From Paramecium sonneborni (lineage: Eukaryota; Ciliophora; Oligohymenophorea; Peniculida; Parameciidae): a DNA stretch of 64,000 bases. The position numbers and the translations under genes are program-made. The stretch is from assembly GCA_905182985.1 (NCBI GenBank), contig CAJJDN010000011.1, forward strand, positions 704,190 through 768,189, read 5' to 3'. The notes under the pieces are model-generated. The model searched no databases. It was not told where the DNA came from and saw only the letters and a list, made by a program, of their open reading frames with translations. The stretch's first letter is position 1. Every line of letters begins with the position of its first letter. Below are positions 48,016 through 64,000 of the stretch, piece after piece.

Positions 48016-49902
48016 ATGAAAACATTGCTTCCTATTTCAATTTTATTAGAAGAGATGAAAAGTGATCATTCAAGTACAAGAACTTATTGTTTGCAAAATC
48101 TTTCAACTATTGCTTTAGTATTAGGTCCTGCCAGAGCAAAAGGCTTATTAGGAGGATTTATTTCAAATTTACTTAAAGATCAAGAAAAAGCTGGTTAAGA
48201 AATTAAGTTAATATTTTAGTTGAGGATGTTCCTGAAGAATTATAAGTAATGCTTACATTACTTGAATCAATGCCAAAATTAATAAATCTAATTGGAGGTC
48301 CTGAAAATAGCTTAATTTTATTAAAACCATTACTTGAAACCATTGGTGATAGAACAAAGGATGAAACAAAATCTATGTATATCAAAATTATGAGAGATAT
48401 TGGAAATAGATTATTGAAACAATAACAATTATTTGAAGAATGTGTTACTTAAAGAATAATTGAAGCAAAAGATGGTGATTTAGATGAATAATGTGCAGCT
48501 GTCACATTAATTGCTAATCTTTATAATCTAGTTTCTAAATAAGTATTATAAGAATGGATGGAATATTTTAAAAATTTAATGTTAAGTAATGAATAAAATG
48601 TTAGAAAAAGAGTTGTTTTAAGTATAAAAGAATTTGCTTAATGGGCAAGTAATCCTGAAGAATAGAAGTTTTGTATTGAATTAGCTGATGATGTTTTTAC
48701 AAATGGAAAAGATTTTAAATCAAATTTATTCTATAGTGTTCCTGCTTTAATCAAATTTCAAGGTTATCATGAATATTTAAACAAATTATTTAAAATGGAT
48801 AATATTAATGCTTACAATTGCTTTTTGGAAATTTGTATTGAATCTCTATAAGTTTTATAAAATACTACTGATAGTAAATTATTTATTGAAAATTTTATAA
48901 AATTGTTCTCGAAAACAGAATTGGAATTGAAATAGAAATTATCTATATATTGTGGAAAATTAGTAGTTTTTATTAAAGAATCTAAAACAATTTATAAAGG
49001 AGTAATTTTATTTATATTTTTAGCATCTTGTTTAAATTCAATAATATATGACTCAATTAGAATAAGAAAAGAATTTTATGATAAAATAGAATTTGGTGGA
49101 TTCTGTTATTTTAATTTTAAATTAAGCTACAGATAGAAGAATTTATTATTAATAAGAAGAGATCTAATATTTTTTAAGATTTCTTATGAATTAATTAATG
49201 AGTGGAGATACTGATCTTAAATTTAAATTTGTTTCAAAATAAAAGTCCTTTAATATAATTTTATAATTCATTTCAGATAATGCTTTTATGTAAAATGAAT
49301 CATCTCAAATTGTTAAGAATTTACTATAAGTCATAATTAATATTGAATAATGCAAGAATTGGAGAATGAGATAATAATGTTTGATGTCATTATAAATGGT
49401 ATATATTTAATAAAATAATATAGTTCTTAATAAATTTATAATAATTTTAATTATTTAAGACTTTTTAGTCTGAGGATTTGGAAATTCAATTAATTAAAAG
49501 GCTATTATAAGATAGAATTTCTGTAGTTCGTGAAGAAGCTAGTAAAGTAAGAATTAATATAAAAAATGCAAGACTCTTTTGCAGTTATTTAAGCAACTAA
49601 GAGAAAATGATTTGATAGAGAAGGGTAAAAGAGTAATAGATTAATTAAATGAATTACTAAAGCATCCAAATTATTTAGTTAGAGTTAATTTTGTTTTAGG
49701 ATTGGGAAATGCTTTCTTTTTAGGAGATTATACATTTAATGTATTAAGGTAATTAAAAAATGAAGTCCCTAATGTGAAATTGGCTTTATTGGAAGTTTTA
49801 TATAATAATAAAAAATGCAAACAGTTAGATTTAATCCCAATAAATGATTCGGATTAGGATGTTAGAGATGTTGCATAAATTATATATTAATAATTCAAAT
49901 GA
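48016..49902 (+). CDS. PP2A scaffold subunit A (PR65, HEAT repeats)
   Basis: Five exons, introns 48194-48219, 49002-49023 and 49399-49423 (TAG), 49547-49572 (AAG); 596 codons (595 aa), close to the 589 aa usual for PR65. The N-terminal LPISILLEEM...NLSTIALVLG aligns with the first HEAT repeat of PP2A-A, and LVGGPE is matched by LIGGPENSLILLKPLLE in the second. HEAT helices repeat to the end (VRKRVVLSIKEFA, VVREEASK). PR65 joins the PP2A catalytic subunit to regulatory B subunits. An acidic in-frame stretch just upstream of the ATG suggests a slightly earlier start in an unseen exon. The stop abuts that of the next gene. Confidence 0.8.
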
Positions 49903-50106
49903 TCAATTTTGGACGACACATTTCTCTTTCTTAATTGACCTACGAATATTTGGTTCTTGTTTTACTTACATTAGTTCTTCATCCTCATCATTGATGTCAA
50001 TTAGTAAATTCATGTAAAATTGATTCAAATTGTATATATTTAAATAATGATTGGTAGCCACAATTGGTGCACAAAATCTCATAGGTCTGATGATTTGTTT
50101 CATCAT
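49903..50106 (-). CDS. Small hypothetical protein
   Basis: 68 codons (67 aa) without intron. The N-terminus MMKQIIRPMRF is basic and amphipathic like a mitochondrial targeting peptide. The rest is acidic in the middle (DINDEDEEL) and basic at the end. Its TGA (49903-49905) touches the TGA of the PP2A-A gene on the other strand with no spacer. No family is recognised. Confidence 0.45.
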
Positions 50107-50281
50107 TCTCACAGTTCTGAAGATTTAATACATTTTATTTAATATATATATTATTTAATTATGGTAATATATTTATTAATGATCTTCTAATAACAATATC
50201 GTAAATGGACTTATATCTCATATTTTTGAAAGTTTTTCTCATTTTACAATTTCACTATTAAAATAGTAAATAAAAATAAAA

Positions 50282-51739
50282 ATGAAGCAATATAAATTTC
50301 ATTTCAGAAGTTTACTTATATGCTTAATTTCATTGATTGCTTATTACAGTGTTTGTGTACATTTATATTTGAATGTTTCTCCTCATTGGATTTGGTCCTT
50401 ATATTTAAGCCCTATATTTGTAATATCTGTAATACTATTTAGTTTATTTTATGTGAGTGTAGCTAATTAGTAATAAGTAAAATTTATATATTTACATTAG
50501 ATCTAATCAGATAGTGAACAAGATTTCTGTATCACAGTAATTTTACTCACATTTATGCTTATTTGGTGGCCTATTTTTATTATTATATATCTCCAAATAT
50601 TTGGATATATATTGATACCTTTTGAAGCAGATACAGGATATCTAATAAAGAGAAATACAAGTAAGTATTATAATGAAGAATACGATACGATGATATTTAA
50701 TTTAAGCAATAATTAACAAGGCATTGGTTGTTACTCAAATTAAAATGATGCATCAATTGTAGAGTATCCACTTCCTTATAAATATTACTATTATGGGAAT
50801 GATATCAAATTACCTTCATGGTTCTGTCTTCCTTATGATACTATCATTTAAGAGAAAGAATTAATAAAATTATATGCAAGTAAAGATTAAATAATTGATG
50901 ATATGAGAATAATTACTTTTTAATACCCTAATTATATAAATCAATCTTTTTGGATTGCATTTATTACGACGATATTTTAATTTGCTTGTATTTTTTCATC
51001 TATTTTGCTTCTTGCCATACTTTTAATAATTGATTAACATTCAATTGAGTCAAGTATTAGAAAGCCTTCAAGAAAGAAAAGAATAATAAATTTTATTTTA
51101 TCTTTTACTTTATATGTTTTTATGATTTCATGTAACAATCTAATCATCACTATTGTTTCTTTGTTAGTAGGATTATTATTTTTAATTTGGAGTTTATTTA
51201 ATAAAATTCATGATCATTTTTATTAAATGATTAAAGGAATGTATAAAATGGTTACACATTGGATTCAATACATTCCGATTACAGTCATAGCAATTATTCT
51301 AATTGTCATTTATGTTATTTTTATATTGCTGGTAAGTTAATGTGTTATACATTTTAAAATTTTCTTATGCCGACATTTCGTAGCTTTATGGAAAGGATAA
51401 ATTGAGGAACAATTAGAAGGGTATGATAAATTTATAAATAAATTAACAGTTTTGACATGGATATGGAATATTATTCTTATTGTTTTGTTAGTAACATAAA
51501 GTAATTCTTTACCTTTAATGGTGATATCAATAATTCTGTCTGTGGTATAATTAATAAATATTCCCATTGTTTTACTATTTACAAATAAACATAGCATCTT
51601 TGAATAATAATGGTGCATTTATTATACTAACTATAAGATTATTAATTAATAATGCACAGATCATGAATAATAAAATTAGTTCCCTATGGAATTACGTGAA
51701 ATTGAATTAAATATATAAGAAGAGAAAAATTGTAAATGA
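50282..51739 (+). CDS. Polytopic membrane protein of unknown function
   Basis: Intronless, 486 codons (485 aa). About nine or ten hydrophobic helices are visible: two near the N-terminus (residues 10-75), two around 90-125, then a soluble loop of about 120 residues with four cysteines (GIGCYS, WFCLPYD), then five or six more helices from residue 225 to 440, and a Gln-rich tail. The luminal Cys loop between TM bundles suggests a receptor or transporter, but no signature was found. The minus-strand ORF at 51337-51618 is a shadow. Confidence 0.6.
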
Positions 51740-51793
51740 TTTAAGTATTTATTTATGATATTATTCTATAAATTATTTTCTATTGTAAATTTT

Positions 51794-53128
51794 ATGAATT
51801 ATTTAAGAGAAAAGGTTTCAGGCAAAAAAAACCGTTTAAAAGAAGGCAATTTTAATTTAGATTTAACTTATATAACACAAAGACTAATTGCTATGAGCAT
51901 TCCAGGAGAAGGATTCGAAGGTATCTATCGAAATCCTATCGATTAAGTAAAATTTTAAATTATATTAGGTAGCTTAATACTTGAACGAAAGGCATAAAGA
52001 TGAGTATTTTATTTTCAATTTAAGTGGTAAAAATTACGATGAATCTAAATTTAAAGGATTAATCTTTAAAGATTATTTTTGGAAAGACCATCATTCACCT
52101 TCTTTACATGTATTATTTGACATTTGTTTACAAATACATAATTTATTAAAAAGTATTTGTACACTTAGTAATTGAGATCATGATCAAAATGTAGTTGTAG
52201 TTCACTGTTTAGCAGGAAAAGGAAGAACTGGGACAGTTATTTGCTGTTATTTATTATATTCTGGTAGATTTAATAATGTGAATGATGCTCTTGATTATTA
52301 TGGAAAAAAAAGATTCTATGGAGAAGGTTTAAGTGTAAATTAACCATGTCAAATAAAATACATACATTATTTTTATGAATTACTTACAAAGAATACAAGA
52401 ATATTTCCAAATCTTATCCAAATTTCATAAATATCCTTTTATGGAAAGTAATATTAGTATTTATGAATAGATCTCCTTAAATGAATATGAATGGTTAGTG
52501 TTATCCTTATGTGGAGATTATTGATGTAAATAAGGATTCCATATTACATTCTACCAAATAATAGTCAAAGAAATATGAAGGGAATAGTCATCATATCATA
52601 TTGGGGAACTAAATTCCATTAGCTGCAGATATATTGATTAATGTGAGAAATTATGGGATGATAAAAGATTCAAAAATGTTTAGATTTACTTTTAATACAG
52701 CATTTATTTAAAATGAAAAGTAAAATAGATAGTTTATAATAGTAAATTGACTTATGTATTAGATGATTTGGATCCATAACATATTTAGGAGGATGGTAGA
52801 TTTGATAAGCAATTAAGAGTTGAAGTAATTTGTTGTTTAATTAAAGGTAGAAATTGAGAATTGTAAAATTTGTTCTGAAGTAAATTCATTTGAAAAGAAA
52901 TGCGAAATATGTAAGCCCCACTTACATGAGCATAAAATGACTTGGATTAGAATAAATGAAATAATTAATAGATATATTAAGCCTACTGAAATTTAAACAA
53001 CTTAATTACTATTTAAAAATAAAGAAAATGATGATGTAGATGCTATATTAAAAGGTGATATTATAGAATTAAGAAATTCTATATGCTTCAAATCATAGTT
53101 ACTAGATTAAGAAATTTAATAATAATGA
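51794..53128 (+). CDS. PTEN: PTEN phosphoinositide 3-phosphatase with Cys-rich C-terminal extension
   Basis: Six exons, introns 51947-51968, 52448-52470 and 52720-52742 (TAG), 52153-52176 (GAG), 52825-52846 (AAG); 407 codons (406 aa). The start gives MNYLREKVSGKKNR..., aligned with the PIP2-binding N-terminus of PTEN. LDLTYI, GVYRN-like GIYRNPIDQV and a DHHSP general-acid loop follow. The signature HCLAGKGRTG lies near residue 120, with Leu where human PTEN has Lys125. Lys128 and Arg130 are kept. A C2 domain follows (residues about 190-330). The tail after it holds CKIC, then CEIC 11 residues later, and HLHEH, a likely zinc-binding site not found in animal PTEN. It should remove the 3-phosphate from PIP3 at the plasma membrane. 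Confidence 0.85.
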
Positions 53129-53161
53129 ATGGAACAAATAATATATATATTTTATTACATA

Positions 53162-53996
53162 ATGATAAAAACTTAATTAATTGACCTTTTAAAATTAACA
53201 GAAGAAGAACTTAAAAAGACTGTGATTGTTAAACAACATCCATAAAATGAGTAAATTTTCTTCATGCTTTTGAATTAAAAAGCCAATACTTTTACACATA
53301 AATTTGTGAGAGAAATACATGAAGCTTTAACAATAGTAGAATAACATGAAGGTCAAACAGCATTAATAACAACATCTTTACATCCAACAGTATTTAGTGG
53401 TGGATTAGATCTTAATGTTACAGGAGTAATTATCAATATAAGATAGAATATGAATATATACGATAGAAATAATTTTGTTCTTGAATTTATAAGATTATTA
53501 GGAAGATTATTAAGATATCCAGTACCAACAATAGCTTTAGTAAATGGACATGCAGTAGCTGGAGGATGTATGTTTATGTTTGCTCATGATTGGAGAATAG
53601 CAAGAGCTGAACCTAAAAAAGCACATTGTTCATTACCAGAAATTGAAATAGGTTATTATTTTATATATAATTTAAGGTATGTATTTACCTCCAGGAATGA
53701 ATGCAGTATGCTAATGTAAACTTACACCTAATGTTCATAGAGATTTATGTTTGTTGGCTAGAAGATATGATCTAGGTTCTGAAGGTTTACAATATTAAAT
53801 TGTTGATGGATTAGCAACAGAAGATAAAATTGTAGAAGCTGCTATCTAAAAAGCTTAGGCTGTCTCTAAATATGGGTAAGATAAAGAAAATTTTACTAAA
53901 ATTAAAGAAGAAATGTATCGAGATGCAATTAAAGCTTGTTTTAGCAGATAAATGGCACCAGGAAATGCATATGATCTAGGATTGCCAAGATTATGA
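53162..53996 (+). CDS. Enoyl-CoA hydratase/isomerase family protein (delta-isomerase-like)
   Basis: Three exons, introns 53426-53446 (TAG) and 53652-53676 (AAG, required); 263 codons (262 aa). The crotonase fold is plain: FSGGLDLN, then PTIALVNGHAVAGGCMFMFAHD with the oxyanion-hole Gly-Gly, and LPEIEIGMYLPPGM, the last split by the AAG intron. The absence of the hydratase Glu pair and the overall length fit 3,2-trans-enoyl-CoA isomerases that help degrade unsaturated fatty acids. The protein ends in PRL, a variant peroxisome-targeting signal. Substrate and location are inferred. Confidence 0.82.
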
Positions 53997-55037
53997 AAAT
54001 TGTACATTAATTGACATTATTATTATTATCAATTCAATTTTTCTTTAGTCTTCTTACTGTTATTATACAATATAGAGTTTTCTTTATCATTATTCATATT
54101 TTACTAATTCGAATCTTTATTCTATATCTTTAAGTTTCTTATCTAAATTTCTTCATAATATATTTTTTCAAATCTAAATTAAAAATTCCCCATACCCTTG
54201 ATTTATGGTTATGCATCTTTTTAATTATACTAAATTAGTTATAACAAATTTTCTAATATTTATTTTATTACTAATTATTTCTTCATTTACTTATAGTTTT
54301 TATTATCCAATTTCCTATTTAAATTATAATCATGATTTTTCTTCCTCTTAATTTATTATTAATATTGAGATAATTTTTTTCTTATTTTTTTCACATTCTT
54401 TCAAATTTTCAATATTTACTTATAAATTATCATAAATAGATTTCTCATATGATAAATGACAATAAATCTTTTTTTCTTATATTTTATATAAAACCTTCTA
54501 ATTTTAAATTAGAACTTTTTATTATCATTAATTTTTATTAATTTATTTTCAGCTTAATTATTGCTTTTATTATAAAAAAAAAACTTTTTATATCAAATCT
54601 AAATTATTTAATTTATTCTGTTTTTTTTGGAATTCACTCTAATTTTTGTTGTATTTATTCAACAGAAATTTAGGCTTTTTTACTTTTTTCCTATCTAAGA
54701 AAATCTAAATAGTAAATAGTAAATAATTGAATTGTAAAAAGTCATAAGTCATAAAAAATTTTTATCATTATTTTTTTAAAATTGATTAAATTATTCTAAT
54801 TTATTTAGATTTAACATCAAGAGAATAATGAATAATAAATGTAAGAATTTATTATTTATTGATATAAAAAATAAAATAATATATGCTAAAAATCAAATAG
54901 TTAATTTTGTTTATTTATAAAAGGGAATATTGAATTGGTTGATTCTACTGTATATTGATTCTAATTGTCTGATAATGAGTAGGAATTAATAAAAAGTAAT
55001 GTGATTATTTTATTATTAATTTTTTAAATAAATAGAT
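53997..55037. other. AT-rich region holding a probable minus-strand gene
   Basis: Between the isomerase and PRP8. The part from 54029 to about 54870 probably holds a coiled-coil gene (listed). The last 170 bp upstream of PRP8 are AT-rich promoter-like sequence without a recognisable motif. Confidence 0.4.
54029..54870 (-). CDS. Probable coiled-coil protein, model incomplete
   Basis: On the minus strand a ciliate-code frame rich in Lys, Glu, Gln, Asn and Leu (NIENLKECEKNKKK, KDSNQQNMNNDKENS) runs to a TGA at 54029-54031. The upstream part lies in another frame, and I could not find the joining intron. The start is also unknown. Composition suggests a coiled coil. It could be a real gene with one unplaced intron or a decayed one. 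Confidence 0.35.
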
Positions 55038-62088
<7,051 letters not shown>

Positions 62089-62111
62089 TAATTATTATTA
62101 TTATTGATAAA

Positions 62112-63254
62112 TCAAAATACTTCTTCTCTGATTTAGAGGAATTCGGAAGCAGCACTTAATTTTTGAGTTAAAACTTCTTATAATCTTTCAACAACTTCCA
62201 AATGTTATTCTCTTTCAAAGGTTTATGATTCATATTAAGCTTCTTATTCAGCAGCCCATCTTTATTGAATGGCCAAGGAATCTTCAGCATCTTCAAGGAA
62301 TAACTAAAATAATTAAAATGAGATACGGTTTAGTCTTCCAAATCTTCAACAGCTTCTTAGATGGTCACTTTGAATTGAACAATAGAGTTTTCTAAGAAAG
62401 CCTTTCTTTCAACTAATCTCTTGTGTTCTTCTTATAAATGAGAGCTTTAAACTTCCCAATTAGCAGCTTATCTTTCTTCAGTGGCAAGGAGTGAGGCTCT
62501 ACTAGCAACTAATTATTATCTAATTTAGGCCAACAATTCTAAGATCTTGATGATACTCTTGTTATCAACTTTGGAAGCTAATTATGTTAAGGCATTGATG
62601 AGTGGCTAAAGAATGATAGTTAATAGATAATACCTTAAAAAGTGCATGTTTACTTTCCATTAATTTGGCTTAGACTTTTTCAAATCTACTCTTTAATTGA
62701 GCAAATGCTACACCAGCTTATAAATGTTGAACAATCTTTGATGCTTCATCAATGGCATCCATTTAATCAACATGTTCAGCATCCTTTCTAACCCATGTTT
62801 CGTGTTATGATTATCTTGTAGCGGATTCGTCAGCAAAGCTTTTTTCGTTATTGGCAATATCTGATGTTACTACTCTGACTTCTTATTCAGCTTCTCCTAA
62901 AGCTTCAGTTGTGGAATCTCTTAAGTTGGATAAGGCAGCAATTTAAGATTAGTGGTAAGCAATTTCTTATTCTAAGTCAGCAATGATTTTCTCAAATGCA
63001 ACTGTGTCACTTTCATGAACTTTGTCAGCTTTCTTTTAATCTCCATTCAATTATGAGGCAATGTTGTTTAAAAGGATTTAGATCTCTCCAACTGGTCCTC
63101 CTGTGGCCAATTAAAGTTAGAGAACTGAAAGAATTGAATTACCAAATGAATCCTTATTCACTTGAGCTAATATTTCCTTTGGACTTTCGCTCTTTGTCAC
63201 TCTTGCTGTTGCAACTGCAAACACAATAGCCAATATTGTTAATGATCTAGCCAT
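62112..63254 (-). CDS. Trichocyst matrix protein (TMP)
   Basis: Three exons, introns 62606-62633 and 62304-62326 (TAG); 364 codons (363 aa). A signal peptide (ARSLTILAIVFAVATA, residues 2-17) leads into an acidic, Ala/Glu/Gln-rich heptad-patterned protein: ILLNNIASQL, FEKIIADLEQEIAYHQSQIAAL, EQEVRVVTSDIANNEKSF, VQHLQAG and, at the end, LEVVERLQEVLTQKL. This is the Paramecium trichocyst matrix protein family, which is cleaved during maturation and crystallises inside the exocytotic trichocyst. Codon use is clearly more GC-rich (GCT, GCC, ACC, CTC, ATC) than in neighbours, as expected for very highly expressed genes. A paralogue number cannot be given. Confidence 0.88.
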
Positions 63255-63857
63255 TTTTTTTATTATTAATCAACAACCCAACCATTCTCAAGTGATTTAC
63301 ACTTATTACCCGTTTTTCATAATACTATATACTAGCATATTTATAATACGTTTTTAATTTAATCATTTTATTTACATAGAATAATTCTTTTCCCTCCAAT
63401 TCAATACTTATTCAATTTACACTCGTCTTATCTCATTCACAATCAAAAATCTTTACTTCTACCCTTTTCCTACTTTTTTTCTCATTCTTATTTAAAATCT
63501 CAAATCAACATCAAAAAAAGAAAAAAACCTGGTGAAGATTCATTTAAGCTGTATTTCATCTTTTCTATTCAACAAGAATCATATATAAATTTTTTAATTC
63601 TTCATTAATTTTATAAATTCTGTATCTAATAGATTCCAATTTGATAGATTTTATATATTTTATATCTTTTATCAAGCTCTATTTGAACTTATTCAAACAA
63701 TTAACTAATTAATACATCGTTTGTCTTCTACTCTATGGGATACTCATATAGATTACTATGTGTATTAAGATAATATATATATACATTTTTTAAAATAAAA
63801 ATTAATGAACTCATCCAATAACCCTTAAATAAACAAAAATCTTTATTTAATTTTTAT
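63255..63857. promoter_or_regulatory. Divergent upstream region of the trichocyst gene
   Basis: About 600 bp between the trichocyst gene start and the next plus-strand gene. It contains pyrimidine-rich stretches on the plus strand and A-rich runs, but no motif that can be named. It should hold the promoters of both genes. Confidence 0.4.
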
Positions 63858-64000
63858 ATGAGTTCAGAAGAAGAGGAAGATAAACAATACAATATCGATT
63901 AACTCCTTCATTAGATTACATAAGTATTATTTATTTTATCCTTAAGATTGAGAACACTCGATAAGTCAATCCACAATTCAGAAAAGTCTAAGAACCTGAA
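63858..64000 (+). CDS. N-terminal exons of an unidentified gene, 3' partial
   Basis: ATG at 63858 followed by an acidic run (SSEEEEDK), then a likely 23-bp intron at 63924-63946 ending AAG, then ENTRQVNPQFRKV to the window edge. Both reading through and splicing keep open frames this close to the edge. Splicing is preferred because of the GT...AAG form and length. Too short for a family call. Confidence 0.4.

Noticed and set aside
48203..48385. Minus-strand 60-aa ORF
   Set aside because: Antisense to the HEAT-repeat frame of the PP2A scaffold gene.

Overview
This is ciliate macronuclear DNA, almost certainly from Paramecium. TAA and TAG are read as glutamine throughout and TGA is the only stop. 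The sequence is very AT-rich, genes are packed with gaps often of only 0-150 bp, and nearly every gene carries introns of about 19-40 bp that begin with GT. A trichocyst matrix protein gene at 62112-63254 also points to Paramecium. The species cannot be named from the sequence. Standard-code ORFs are useless here, so all gene models were built by reading with the ciliate code and placing introns by hand. Most models check as whole codons after intron removal.

Layout. 1-9.8 kb: a Lys/Gln-rich protein (5' end outside the window), a polycystin-2-like channel, a small Cys-motif protein, and a tandem pair of degenerate protein-kinase-like genes with a possible third remnant. 10-16 kb: a P/U-type cyclin, a degenerate AAA ATPase, a tubulin-ligase-like (TTLL) polyglutamylase and a two-fold cyclin. 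17-27.4 kb: a Rab GTPase, a membrane RING-CH E3 ligase, ERO1, a multidomain adenylate-kinase-like protein, an Aurora-like kinase and a CDPK-like calcium kinase. 27.8-33 kb: a PP2C phosphatase, partly duplicated around an N, an unknown protein and an STK32-like kinase. 33.7-40.4 kb: small membrane proteins, a helical protein of unknown function, an outer-dynein-arm docking subunit (ODAD1/CCDC63-like), a four-span protein and a Gln-rich type I membrane protein. 40.4-47.1 kb: a coiled-coil protein and a large tiny-macrocysts/PAS membrane protein, again partly duplicated around an N. 47.2-54 kb: a Whirly-fold nucleic-acid-binding protein, the PP2A scaffold A subunit, a small protein, a many-pass membrane protein, PTEN with an added Cys-rich tail, and an enoyl-CoA isomerase-like enzyme. 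55-64 kb: the full spliceosome gene PRP8, a trichocyst matrix protein, and the first exons of a further gene.

These genes do not form an operon or a single pathway. They are an ordinary mixed set weighted toward signalling (kinases, phosphatases, Rab, PTEN), cilia (ODAD1, TTLL, AK9-like, PKD2-like) and secretion (trichocyst protein, ERO1, RING-CH). The most notable genome-wide signal is at 3' splice sites: of 73 introns placed by hand, 21 end in AAG and 3 in GAG rather than TAG or CAG, some of them inside PRP8 where conservation fixes the exon joins. Two perfect direct repeats of about 1.07 and 1.19 kb, each separated by a single N, look like unmerged contig ends rather than biology.
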